From positions 62,001 to 126,000 of the forward strand of contig JAUIAD010000008.1 in NCBI GenBank assembly GCA_030425685.1: a stretch of DNA of 64,000 nt, written 5' to 3'. A program made the position numbers and the translations under genes. The stretch's first letter is position 1; each line of letters starts with the position of its first letter. Under the pieces are notes generated by a model. The model was not told where the DNA came from. It worked only from the letters and a program-made list of their open reading frames with translations, and did not search any database. Positions 32,803-40,038 of this stretch are shown here, piece after piece. This DNA is from Gammaproteobacteria bacterium (GTDB lineage Bacteria > Pseudomonadota > Gammaproteobacteria > Coxiellales > Coxiellaceae).

Positions 32803-34338
32803 ATGCGTCAACGTTTTCTTACCAGTATATTGATCGCCGCATCCTTAACAAATACTTATGCATTGCAAGCAACATTGTATACCACGCAATGGTCTGAATA
32901 CGGGGCTAATCATTTCCCGGTATATCAATATGATGGCGCTTACGATAGTCAAAAAGGGTCTTGGAATAACCGCCCTGTGGTTAGTAATCCATCGATGGTG
33001 GCGCAGTTTAATCATAGTGATGTGGTGGTGTGGTCTTTTATGCAGGCGTGGAATAGCCAAGACCCTAATCAAGCGAAATACGGGGTGTCAGCAAGTTGGG
33101 ATGGCTTGTTGCATTTCTCTGATCTTTATGGCGACTTGCCGCCTAGTAATGATCCTAATGCGCGCTCAGTTCAATCGACTTGTAACAATGTGTTAGGTGC
33201 AGCAGCTTGTGCTGCGGTGCAGATTAATGGAAACACGGGGCAAAGGCAGCTTTTTAATTATATTCAGGATGATACTACCGGGCAGTTTAATAGCTTTAAT
33301 GCTTTTATAAAGTCGCCGAAGTATACCGCTAAGCGTATTATTGCTGTCGGTGGTGCGAATACTAGCGATAATAAATCCGTCGCCTACTATACTTTTCAAG
33401 CTATTTTTTCACATCAAGATAAGTTTGTCGCTAATTTACAGAAATGGCAACAAGCCTATCCTAACTTAAAAGGTTTTGATTATGATTTTGAACCGCCAAT
33501 TAGTGCTAGTGGGGGACAATTGCTGCCTAGTGAGCAAACTTATAAAGACTATGCTAGTTTATTAAGTTTGGTTAAGAAAACCCGTGCAGCGCTGGGTAAA
33601 GAGGCTTATATTTCGGTGACATTGACACCTAATTTGGATTATTTGCAGTATATTAATGCTGCTGATAAAGATGTCGAAGGAAAAGGAGATTGGTTTAAGC
33701 AAATTGCTCGTTATGCAACAGTGGTGAATATAATGACGTATGATCTTCATGGTCCTTGGTCACACTCGGCTGATCCGTTAACGGCTTTACATGCGTATTT
33801 GGCACAACCTAATATTCCTAATATAAATAAATTTTCTATTCAGTATGGTGCTGAAAAAGTAATAAATACAGTATTAAGTTATGGAATGCCTGCTGATCAG
33901 TTGCAAATGGGTGTCGCTAATTATGGGCGTGCGTTTTCGGGTGTGCCAAATAAAACGATTGCGTCTACAAATTTATTTGGTTTTGATCAACCATGGGTTG
34001 GTGCGGCAAAATTTCCGGGGGATATTAGTAAGCAAGCTGGGATGCTGCCGTATAAGTTTGTTTCGCAGTTGGTTAGTCAAGGGTATAGTCAGTATGAAGT
34101 GCATCAAGTGTTAGGTGATGCTAGTACGCCGGTGGTGGGTGCTTATCTTTTTAATCCAAATGCGGCGACGCCTAATGTCGGCACTTTTGTTGGTTATGAG
34201 TCGCCGGCTGAAGTGCGAGCTGCTTGTGTTTTTGCAAAAGAAAAGCATTTGCATGGGATGATTTTTTGGGATGCGGCGTCAGATTTACCGGTTAGTGATC
34301 CTGCTAGTTTGTTAGCTACGTTTGCTGTGTCTCATTAA
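32803..34338 (+). CDS. Secreted GH18 chitinase
   Basis: A 511-aa family-18 glycosidase. The ATG at 32803 is preceded by AGGAG and gives a clean signal peptide (RQRFLTSILIAASLTNTYA, residues 2-20); the frame extends to 32755 but that start would bury the signal. The catalytic strand reads KGFDYDFEPP, i.e. the DxxDxDxE signature with the acid Glu near residue 230, after AVGGANTSDN (the SxGG-like strand). VVNIMTYDLHGPW (MTYD substrate-binding motif) and MIFWDAASD near the end are also typical. There is no separate chitin-binding module. Divergent from a LuxR solo with a lux-box-like site between, so quorum-type control is likely. Confidence 0.94.
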   Translation: MRQRFLTSILIAASLTNTYALQATLYTTQWSEYGANHFPVYQYDGAYDSQKGSWNNRPVVSNPSMVAQFNHSDVVVWSFMQAWNSQDPNQAKYGVSASWDGLLHFSDLYGDLPPSNDPNARSVQSTCNNVLGAAACAAVQINGNTGQRQLFNYIQDDTTGQFNSFNAFIKSPKYTAKRIIAVGGANTSDNKSVAYYTFQAIFSHQDKFVANLQKWQQAYPNLKGFDYDFEPPISASGGQLLPSEQTYKDYASLLSLVKKTRAALGKEAYISVTLTPNLDYLQYINAADKDVEGKGDWFKQIARYATVVNIMTYDLHGPWSHSADPLTALHAYLAQPNIPNINKFSIQYGAEKVINTVLSYGMPADQLQMGVANYGRAFSGVPNKTIASTNLFGFDQPWVGAAKFPGDISKQAGMLPYKFVSQLVSQGYSQYEVHQVLGDASTPVVGAYLFNPNAATPNVGTFVGYESPAEVRAACVFAKEKHLHGMIFWDAASDLPVSDPASLLATFAVSH

Positions 34339-34359
34339 CAGATTTGGTTTTACTGGCTG

Positions 34360-34401
34360 CCACTAAGTGCTCAACTTACTGGGTAAGTGAGTGCTTAGTG
34401 G
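34360..34401. terminator. Hairpin between convergent genes
   Basis: CCACTAAGTGCTCAACTT and AAGTGAGTGCTTAGTGG pair as an imperfect 16-17 bp stem, 21 bp after the chitinase stop and 21 bp after the end of the convergent gene. It is placed as a bidirectional terminator, but there is no strong T-run. Confidence 0.5.
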
Positions 34402-34422
34402 CGAATTGATGCAGCAGGTGGT

Positions 34423-35709
34423 TTATGCTGCCGGTGCTGACATTATTTCATCAACGGATACGGTATTATTATCGGTGTAGTTTAGTCTCGCTCCGTATTG
34501 TTTATCTTCTAGAAGTTTGTCGGTTGTACGGGATGTACGTCGGCTAAAGAGCGTGCTGCCATGACGTTGCGCATTAATTATTTGTCCAAAACTATAATTT
34601 GCTTTTTGCTCTTTATCGGCTAGCAGTTGAGTTGTATTCAGTAACGTTCCTATATCCTCTCGCGCAATATCTGCGCCTTTGTAATTTTCAATAAGCTTTG
34701 CTGTTGCTGCAAACATCATGCGTGCTTTAGCAATTCTATTAGCGCTAAATTCATGAAGGCGTGCCTTTTCACCTTTTGTATACATCTCTAAGGCGTTTTT
34801 GAAAATATCCTCTAGAAATTCTTTTACATTGGTTGAGCCATCAATGGCTGCTATTTTCATTTTAAGCTGCCTAATTTTAGTATTCATAACCGCTGTTTGT
34901 ACATTTTTGGCTAGCTCATTACGCTTAGGTCTTACGGTCCATTCAACTATTTTTTTCTGTAATCCAAATATAACGATCATAATAGGTTGTAGGATTACGA
35001 TTGGTGTTAATAGTATTGGTGTGTGAATGGGTATAACGCCCATTGGTCCGGCGGGAATGTTTGTCGTTTTGACTACTGGTTTTTGAAAGCATAACCACGC
35101 TAATGTTGCCTTAAATGTTAGTGCTACTGCACAAAGGGCGGCAATGACATTGGCGCCAGGCGTTGCTAATATGCAGCCAACAGCTATAATTGCTGCGATA
35201 AAAAGTAATGGTAAGATAGCTAGCTTAAAACGGCGCCACCAGATTGTAGCGTATGATGTTGTGTATTGTAGATCGGCAGTTTGAATGATTTGCTCTGATA
35301 GTGGTGTAGACTTATATTCCCCATCACTGTCGTCGGCATACTTATGATTGTCCTTTTGTTCTTTTTTATTTTCTTCTAGTGCTTGTAGCTCTGGGAGCCA
35401 CTGCTGTTGGTTTTCCATAACTGTTTTAATGGCTTGCCATTGTGCATCACGTATTTTTTCGTGATCGCCTTTAAGTTTTTTAGATTTCCTTAAATTTTGC
35501 AAATAGCTTTCTAGGGTTGCTTCTAGTAACTCTCTGGTTAGTTTAGAATCTAGCAGGCCTTGTTTACGATCTGCTGTGAGTTCACTAATGGTGAGGTGGC
35601 TAATAGCTTGCTCGTATCTGCCTTTTAGCCCTTTTAGTTGATCTAGGTAAAGTTCTAAATCAGTTTGTTTTTCGCCATTTTTATTAATATCTTTTAGCTG
35701 GGTTCTCAT
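34423..35709 (-). CDS. Hypothetical 428-aa protein with central membrane hairpin
   Basis: Not recognised. Residues 1-150 are charged and helical (LYLDQLKGLKGRYEQAISHL; LEATLESYLQNLRKSKKLKGDHE). A hydrophobic region follows (about 165-255): LAILPLLFIAAIIAVGCILA, AALCAVALTFKATLAWLC and PILLTPIVILQPIMIVIFG. The C-terminal part is helical again (KARLHEFSANRIAKARMMFAATAKLIENY) and ends in a polar tail. There is no signal peptide. Two cytosolic-type helical halves around a hydrophobic centre are common in secreted type IV effectors that enter host membranes, but this is only a resemblance. ATG at 35709 with GGAG nearby. Confidence 0.75.
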   Translation of the reverse strand: MRTQLKDINKNGEKQTDLELYLDQLKGLKGRYEQAISHLTISELTADRKQGLLDSKLTRELLEATLESYLQNLRKSKKLKGDHEKIRDAQWQAIKTVMENQQQWLPELQALEENKKEQKDNHKYADDSDGEYKSTPLSEQIIQTADLQYTTSYATIWWRRFKLAILPLLFIAAIIAVGCILATPGANVIAALCAVALTFKATLAWLCFQKPVVKTTNIPAGPMGVIPIHTPILLTPIVILQPIMIVIFGLQKKIVEWTVRPKRNELAKNVQTAVMNTKIRQLKMKIAAIDGSTNVKEFLEDIFKNALEMYTKGEKARLHEFSANRIAKARMMFAATAKLIENYKGADIAREDIGTLLNTTQLLADKEQKANYSFGQIINAQRHGSTLFSRRTSRTTDKLLEDKQYGARLNYTDNNTVSVDEIMSAPAA

Positions 35710-35914
35710 GTTGTTATATCTCCAGGTGTAGTAATTTTGTATCGCGAATCGTTTGAGGGTTAATTTTTTTTTAATTTTACGGCTTGTAAATTAAAATAAA
35801 ATTAAATTGATTTTGTTTTTTTGGTTTATATGTATTGTTAATTTTTTTTTAATGCTGTGTGGGTGGGAATGTTACGTGGTAGTTACATTTGGTTTTTTTA
35901 TAGGGCAAGGGGTT
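35710..35914. other. AT-rich non-coding stretch
   Basis: No gene seen. It has long runs of A and T (TTTTTTTTAATTTTACGG near 35766 and further T-runs) and is likely the promoter region of the 428-aa gene. The MITE and another palindrome follow up to 36312. Confidence 0.5.
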
Positions 35915-35922
35915 GATGGAAG

Positions 35923-36097
35923 GTAAGAGCTTAGCCTATGGATAGGCGGTCCCATTTGTGGCCAATCTTCCGCGTAAAATGCTTTCAAAGTGCTTGCGTA
36001 CACAAGTACGCTGCGCGCTTTGAAAGCATTTTACGCGAAACCTTGGCTCACAAATGGAACCGCGCAGTACATAAAGTCATATACCCTGAGCTGTTAC
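35923..36097. mobile_element. 175-bp MITE, copy 2, with 8-bp target duplication
   Basis: The same length and nearly the same sequence as 9922-10096: start GTAAGAGCTTAGCCTATGGA, end (reverse complement) GTAACAGCTCAGGGTATATG, long internal inverted repeat. It is flanked by GATGGAAG on both sides (35915-35922 and 36098-36105). A few differences concentrate in the central loop (GCTTGCGTACACAAGTACGC here). Confidence 0.93.
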
Positions 36098-36111
36098 GAT
36101 GGAAGGTCTCT

Positions 36112-36156
36112 GCGGGCGCAGCATGATGCCTGTGCCCGCGAGGGTGCGCCCCTACG
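36112..36156. repeat. GCAGCATGCTGC-family palindromic repeat
   Basis: TGCGGGCGCAGCATGATGCC followed by TGTGCCCGCGAGGGTGCGCC and CCTACG. A diverged copy of the family at 30738-30837, directly after the MITE target duplication. Confidence 0.65.
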
Positions 36157-36312
36157 TTTTTTTCTGTTGCGCTGTAATGTACGCCAGCAGCATTATTTAT
36201 AAGTATTTCATCCGCTAGACTTAAAAAAATGTTGGCTAAGAAGCAATAATTCATAGTGCAAGTTGGAGTAATTTTACATTATTCAGCTGTGCTAGAATAT
36301 GCCATATGTATG

Positions 36313-36573
36313 TTAAGCTTCAGCATTTACATTTTCAGGTAGCAACACATTTAACTCTAAAATAGAGCTGTTATCCTTGCGATGTAAATCGACGTTGACT
36401 TTGCTGACATCAATCTTTGTATATTTAGCGACAACTTCGAGAATTTCTTTTCTTAGCATCGGTAGAAAGTCGGTTGTGGTTTCTTCCGAGCGTTCTTGCG
36501 CAATAATAATTTGCAGACGATCCTTAGCAATGTTAGCCGACTTTTTGCGGCGGAAATAATTAATTAGGCTCAT
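36313..36573 (-). CDS. minE: Cell division topological specificity factor MinE
   Basis: An 86-aa protein. The N-terminus MSLINYFRRKKSANIAKDRLQIIIAQER is the anti-MinCD and membrane-targeting helix, and the C-terminal EVVAKYTKIDVSKVNVDLHRKDNSSILELNVLLP is the dimerising topological domain. It releases MinD from the membrane by stimulating its ATPase and drives Min oscillation. Its ATG overlaps the minD stop (ATGA, 4-bp overlap), so the two are translationally coupled. Last gene of minCDE. Confidence 0.97.
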   Translation of the reverse strand: MSLINYFRRKKSANIAKDRLQIIIAQERSEETTTDFLPMLRKEILEVVAKYTKIDVSKVNVDLHRKDNSSILELNVLLPENVNAEA

Positions 36574-37400
36574 GATACCGTATCCTTATCTTTTTGGTTG
36601 CCAAATAGGCGTTTCAAAAAGCCTTTTGGTTTTGCTAGATCGTCGTCAGGTGCAGGTTCACCGAGAAAACGAGAGACTATGTTGCGGTAAGCAATGCCTG
36701 CGTCACTTTTATCATTGCGAATAACCGGGATACCAGCATTCGATGCGTTTAATACCGCTTTAGATTCTGGCACCACACCAATTAACGGGATGCCTAGTAG
36801 CTCTTTAATGTCGTCGAGGTTAAGCATTTCGCCGCTGGCGGCGCGTTTTGTCGAGTAACGCGTGACGATGAGCTGTTCAGTTACCGGGGATTCGCCAGCT
36901 TCTGCGCGCCGTGTCTTGCTCGACAGTATGCCGAGGATGCGATCAGAGTCACGTACGGAGGAAACTTCTGGGTTGGTTACGATAAGCGCATGATCAGCAT
37001 AATACATTGCCATTAATGCACCTTTTTCAATGCCGGCAGGAGAGTCACAGATGATATAAGCAAATTCTTCGCTGAGTTCTTTGAGAATTTTGCCAATGGC
37101 TTCTTTGTTTAGTACATCTTTATCACGAGTTTGTGAAGCGGCTAGTATATAGAGATTTTCTACCGTTTTATCTCTAATCAGTGCTTGCTTTAACGTTGCC
37201 TCACCTTGAATGACATTAACGATGTCGTAAACTACGCGGCGTTCGCAGCCCATAACAAGGTCTAGGTTGCGTAGACCGATATCAAAATCAATCACCACGG
37301 TTTTATAGCCACGTGAGGCTAGGCCAGTTGCAAAAGAAGCGCTAGTGGTTGTTTTGCCAACGCCGCCTTTTCCTGATGTTACTACTATTATTTTTGCCAC
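36570..37400 (-). CDS. minD: Septum site-determining ATPase MinD
   Basis: A 276-aa ParA/MinD ATPase. It has the deviant Walker A KGGVGKTT (residues 11-18), VVIDFDIGLRNLDLVMG, DSPAGIEKGAL (Walker B) and TNPEVSSVRDSDRILGIL. The C-terminal PKGFLKRLFGNQ is the amphipathic membrane-targeting helix. MinD recruits MinC to the membrane to block FtsZ rings away from midcell. Position, spacing (60 bp after minC) and the 4-bp overlap with minE are those of a standard minCDE operon. The stop is TGA, which shows TGA works as stop in this genome. Confidence 0.98.
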   Translation of the reverse strand: MAKIIVVTSGKGGVGKTTTSASFATGLASRGYKTVVIDFDIGLRNLDLVMGCERRVVYDIVNVIQGEATLKQALIRDKTVENLYILAASQTRDKDVLNKEAIGKILKELSEEFAYIICDSPAGIEKGALMAMYYADHALIVTNPEVSSVRDSDRILGILSSKTRRAEAGESPVTEQLIVTRYSTKRAASGEMLNLDDIKELLGIPLIGVVPESKAVLNASNAGIPVIRNDKSDAGIAYRNIVSRFLGEPAPDDDLAKPKGFLKRLFGNQKDKDTVS

Positions 37401-37460
37401 GTTTTCTTCCTCTTTAGATGTACCTGTGCCCTCTAAGGTAGAGCGCTCATCTGTTAGATA

Positions 37461-38162
37461 TTAAATAGTGTTAATTTCTAATTTTTTGTCGTTTAAATAA
37501 ATCTGAATCATTCCTTGATTGTTGGTTGGCGCATTAATATTTTCTTTGACTTCATAGTGTCCCGCGATAGCGATTAACTCGGCATCGAGGGATTTACAGA
37601 AAATTCTTGCGTTACTATCACCACTGACACCAGCTAGGGCGCGGCCACGTAAGGGGCCGTAAATGTGGATATTGCCATCGGCAAAACATTCTGCGCCTGA
37701 GTTTACACCCGCTAGCACCAGTAGATCGCCACCTTTGGCGTAGACTTGTGTGCCTGCACGGATAGGTTTGGTGACAATTTTGGTTGCTGATGATTTGGTG
37801 GGCTTTGGTTTAACAATATTATTGCCTGGTTTTTTTTCAGGGGCTGGCGTTGATTTAAGTATTGCCAATCCTAGTTCTTTAGCAATGGCTTGCTTGTTTT
37901 CAGCAAGGCCTCTTATGCCAACAGGTATAATATTTTTCTGCTTTAAAAGATCGGAGATTTGTGCCAAGTCGAGGGCATCTTTATCTTTGATCGGGCTAAG
38001 ATCAATAATAACCGGTGCATTGGTAAAATAATTAGGCGCTTGCTTGATCGTTTTTTCTAATTGCGCTTGAATACTTTCTATGCTGCTGTTGGTAATTTTA
38101 AGAACGGTAAGTGGGATAAAATCTGCCTTGAGTTGGAAAGCGTCGTCCAGTATTGCTTGCAT
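37461..38162 (-). CDS. minC: Septum site-determining protein MinC
   Basis: A 233-aa FtsZ-ring inhibitor. The N-terminal domain (residues 1-105; FQLKADFIPLTVLKI, APVIIDLSPI) binds FtsZ. A Pro/Lys-rich linker (PAPEKKPGNNIVKPKPTKSSATKIVTKP, about 106-138) follows, then the beta-helix C-terminal domain (GGDLLVLAGVNSGAECFADGNIHIYGPLRGRALAGVSG) that binds MinD. First gene of the minCDE operon. ATG at 38162; the upstream 185 bp carry a GTCATCCCG-type repeat fragment and a palindrome. Confidence 0.96.
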   Translation of the reverse strand: MQAILDDAFQLKADFIPLTVLKITNSSIESIQAQLEKTIKQAPNYFTNAPVIIDLSPIKDKDALDLAQISDLLKQKNIIPVGIRGLAENKQAIAKELGLAILKSTPAPEKKPGNNIVKPKPTKSSATKIVTKPIRAGTQVYAKGGDLLVLAGVNSGAECFADGNIHIYGPLRGRALAGVSGDSNARIFCKSLDAELIAIAGHYEVKENINAPTNNQGMIQIYLNDKKLEINTI

Positions 38163-38257
38163 GGTGTTTGTTCCAGAATGTCGGGTATTTACCTTAAGAA
38201 AGGAAGAATAGCATTTGTTTTTCTAAAAAGCTATTGTTGGGGAATGAGGCTTAGCTT

Positions 38258-38287
38258 TGGATCCCGTGATTGAGTCAGGGGATGACA
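38258..38287. repeat. Fragment of the GTCATCCCG-type dispersed repeat
   Basis: TGGATCCCGTGATTGAGTCA followed by GGGGATGAC, in the gap between minC and the DUF2282 gene. Confidence 0.6.
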
Positions 38288-38320
38288 GTGTTGGTCGTGG
38301 GATGATGAGTTTCAAATTGG

Positions 38321-38341
38321 GGCGCAGGTTGCTGCGCCCTG
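38321..38341 (-). terminator. Hairpin after the DUF2282 gene
   Basis: GGGCGCAGGTTGCTGCGCCC forms an 8-bp GC-rich stem with a 4-nt loop, 7 bp past the DUF2282 stop codon. It is of the same family as the GCAGCATGCTGC palindromes. The position suits a terminator, but the following T-run is weak on the coding strand. Confidence 0.5.
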
Positions 38342-38347
38342 AGGGTT

Positions 38348-38620
38348 TTATTTTTTAGGGGCTAGGCTGCCACCGGGAATGCGTTCGCAGTTACCCTTTA
38401 GGACATAGATCCATTCTTTGGGGTGATTGTCTTTGGCTGATTGAGCGGCGCAACTGTGGCCATTTTTTACAGCGCAATCATTTTTACCCTTTTTGGCTAT
38501 GCCATAGCATTTCTCAACGTCTTTGTTTTTGGCTTTAGCAGTTGCGGCATTGCTGGCAAAAGCCACAGCGGTGCCGACGATAGCGATCATAACAGCATTA
38601 GCGATTTTTTCTGACTTCAT
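38348..38620 (-). CDS. DUF2282 (BufA1/bufferin-type) small secreted Cys protein
   Basis: A 90-aa protein whose ATG at 38620 is set by a perfect AAGGAGG (frame also open 18 nt upstream). It has a signal peptide (about 1-29; NAVMIAIVGTAVAFASNAATA) and then EKCYGIAKKGKNDCAVKNGHSCA ... EWIYVLKGNCERIPGGSL, with four cysteines (38, 49, 57, 78) in the DUF2282 pattern. DUF2282 proteins are precursors of bufferins: Cys residues are modified by a DUF692 multinuclear iron oxidase with a DUF2063 partner, and the products bind copper (recent family knowledge). Those enzymes are not adjacent here, but the divergent neighbour is DoxX, the usual fourth member of such operons. Confidence 0.88.
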   Translation of the reverse strand: MKSEKIANAVMIAIVGTAVAFASNAATAKAKNKDVEKCYGIAKKGKNDCAVKNGHSCAAQSAKDNHPKEWIYVLKGNCERIPGGSLAPKK

Positions 38621-38757
38621 TTTATCCTCCTTGATCAAATGAGTATCATTGTAGTGTGCTTCAATAGTGATTTTGTTATTATAATTATACAGGAGTTTCG
38701 TGTTTCGCGAAGCTACTTCCTGGTGAGATGTTGGTTTTAGCGTAAGGGATTATCGCT

Positions 38758-39222
38758 ATGGTTAAATTTTTTGCCTCTATTCTTCGTTTATTTTTTAAGT
38801 TTCTTGATTGGTTAAAACCTTGGTTTGATCTGTTGGCGCGTCTTTGGGTTTCGTGGATCTTTTTTAAAGCAGGTTTGGTTAAGGTGCAAGCATGGCAGTC
38901 AACATTACATCTATTTAATTATGAATACAGTGTGCCATTATTATCGCCAAAGGTGGCGGCGGTGTTAGGCACCGGAGCTGAGTTGATTTTGCCCATTTTG
39001 CTGTTCATTGGTTTGGGTGGCAGGATTATGGTTTTTTTGTTCTTTATTTACAATATTGTTGCCGTCATTTCCTATCCAGTGTTGTGGACACCGGACGGTT
39101 GGAATGGCTTATCGCATCATATTAGTTGGGGATTGTTATTGGCAATGCTGATGACGCATGGTCCGGGCAAATTTTCAATTGATTATTGGATTCGTAAACA
39201 TCATGGGGATCATTTGCAATGA
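38758..39222 (+). CDS. DoxX-family membrane protein
   Basis: A 154-aa inner-membrane protein with four hydrophobic segments. LLARLWVSWIFFKAGLVKVQAW is the DoxX start, then AAVLGTGAELILPILLFIGLGGRIMVFLFFIYNIVAVIS and the C-terminal WNGLSHHISWGLLLAMLMTHGPGKFSIDYWI. DoxX members of this type accompany DUF2282/DUF692/DUF2063 genes, and a DUF2282 gene is indeed divergent from it, 137 bp away. Its stop overlaps the ATG of yciA (4-bp overlap), so the two are co-translated. The exact role is unknown. Confidence 0.88.
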   Translation: MVKFFASILRLFFKFLDWLKPWFDLLARLWVSWIFFKAGLVKVQAWQSTLHLFNYEYSVPLLSPKVAAVLGTGAELILPILLFIGLGGRIMVFLFFIYNIVAVISYPVLWTPDGWNGLSHHISWGLLLAMLMTHGPGKFSIDYWIRKHHGDHLQ

Positions 39223-39608
39223 ATGATCATATAACAAGTGCAGAGCCAGAGGGTGATCTAGCGATTCGTACCTTAGCGATGCCTGCTAATACCAATCCTA
39301 ACGGCGATATTTTTGGTGGCTGGGTGGTGTCACAAATGGATTTGGCTGGGTCTAGTGTGGCTTATCAGTGTGCTAAAGGACGTGTGGCGACGGTGGCTAT
39401 TGACTCTATGGTTTTTATTTCACCGATTCATGTGGGTGACTTTGTTTGTTGTTATGCCAAAATTATGGCAATCGGTAATACATCGATGAAGGTGAAGGTG
39501 CAAACCTGGACCATTTCGTCAGTAGAACAGGAGTCGCGACAAGTGACGGAAGGGATTTTTACCTTTGTGGCTATCAATGAGTATGGGCGCCCCCGGCCTG
39601 TTAAATAA
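39219..39608 (+). CDS. yciA: Acyl-CoA thioesterase YciA
   Basis: A 129-aa hotdog-fold thioesterase. LAIRTLAMPANTNPNGDIFGGWVVSQMDLAGS is the family start with the catalytic Asp region, and VATVAIDSMVFISPIHVGDFVCCYAKI is the second block. It cleaves acyl-CoA, from short to long chains, in the cytosol. The family is widespread in Proteobacteria, and length and motifs are normal. Coupled to doxX by a 4-bp overlap, an arrangement with no obvious functional reason. Confidence 0.95.
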   Translation: MNDHITSAEPEGDLAIRTLAMPANTNPNGDIFGGWVVSQMDLAGSSVAYQCAKGRVATVAIDSMVFISPIHVGDFVCCYAKIMAIGNTSMKVKVQTWTISSVEQESRQVTEGIFTFVAINEYGRPRPVK

Positions 39609-39650
39609 TTGTTACTTATAAGCGGCGCCTTGTGGACAAAATTTGTTCTT

Positions 39651-40038
39651 TCACTATACTTTGTAATGCGCCAATAAATTAATCTAAGAGTAATGTTATG
39701 AGTAACTCAAAAATACAAGCAAGTCGTCGTGTAGCATTGCGGGGGAATGCAGTGTCGGATGAACAAGCTAGCTTGGATAGTTCGCACTCACTTACTAAGC
39801 TGGAAGAACATGAAATAACTGTACCTGTTGTACCCTTTCTACCTTTCTTGTTTCTTTTCAATAAGTTATAAGAATAATATCACGGACAATATTAATGCCT
39901 CAGTGGATAATTACCTGCCAACTACTATACTTTAGAGTACGACAGCAAATTAATCTGAGGGCAGAGTAATGAGCGATTCAAAAACACAAACATATAGTGG
40001 TGTAGCATTTCGGGGGGTTGCTATATCCGGAGCGGAAG
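39651..40038 (+). repeat. Tandem duplication of promoter and 5' coding region
   Basis: Copy A 39651-39763 and copy B 39921-40038, about 115 bp each, 270 bp apart. Shared blocks include ACTATACTTT, AAATTAATCT, the ATG, CAAAAA-ACAA and GTGTAGCATTNCGGGGG. Both drive rightward reading frames. Confidence 0.7.
39698..39871 (+). CDS. Small ORF, 57 aa, duplicating the start of the downstream GH5 gene
   Basis: Starts MSNSKIQASRRVALRGNAVS, which mirrors MSDSKTQTYSGVAFRGVAIS of the GH5 gene at 39969. The similarity extends upstream through CTATACTTT, AAATTAATCT and the ribosome-binding site. After about 25 residues the two diverge; this one ends in a hydrophobic stretch (VPVVPFLPFLFLFNKL). It is probably a tandem partial duplication of promoter plus 5' end. 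Whether the short protein is used is unknown; it has no signal peptide of the normal type. Confidence 0.5.
   Translation: MSNSKIQASRRVALRGNAVSDEQASLDSSHSLTKLEEHEITVPVVPFLPFLFLFNKL

Noticed and set aside
35938-36254. Short open frames in both strands in the gap before minE
   Set aside because: They fall in the MITE and the adjoining palindrome and are not conserved as coding between the two MITE copies.
39679-39861. Minus-strand 60-codon frame upstream of the GH5 gene
   Set aside because: Opposite the duplicated 5' region; the plus-strand small frame is better supported by its similarity to the GH5 start.
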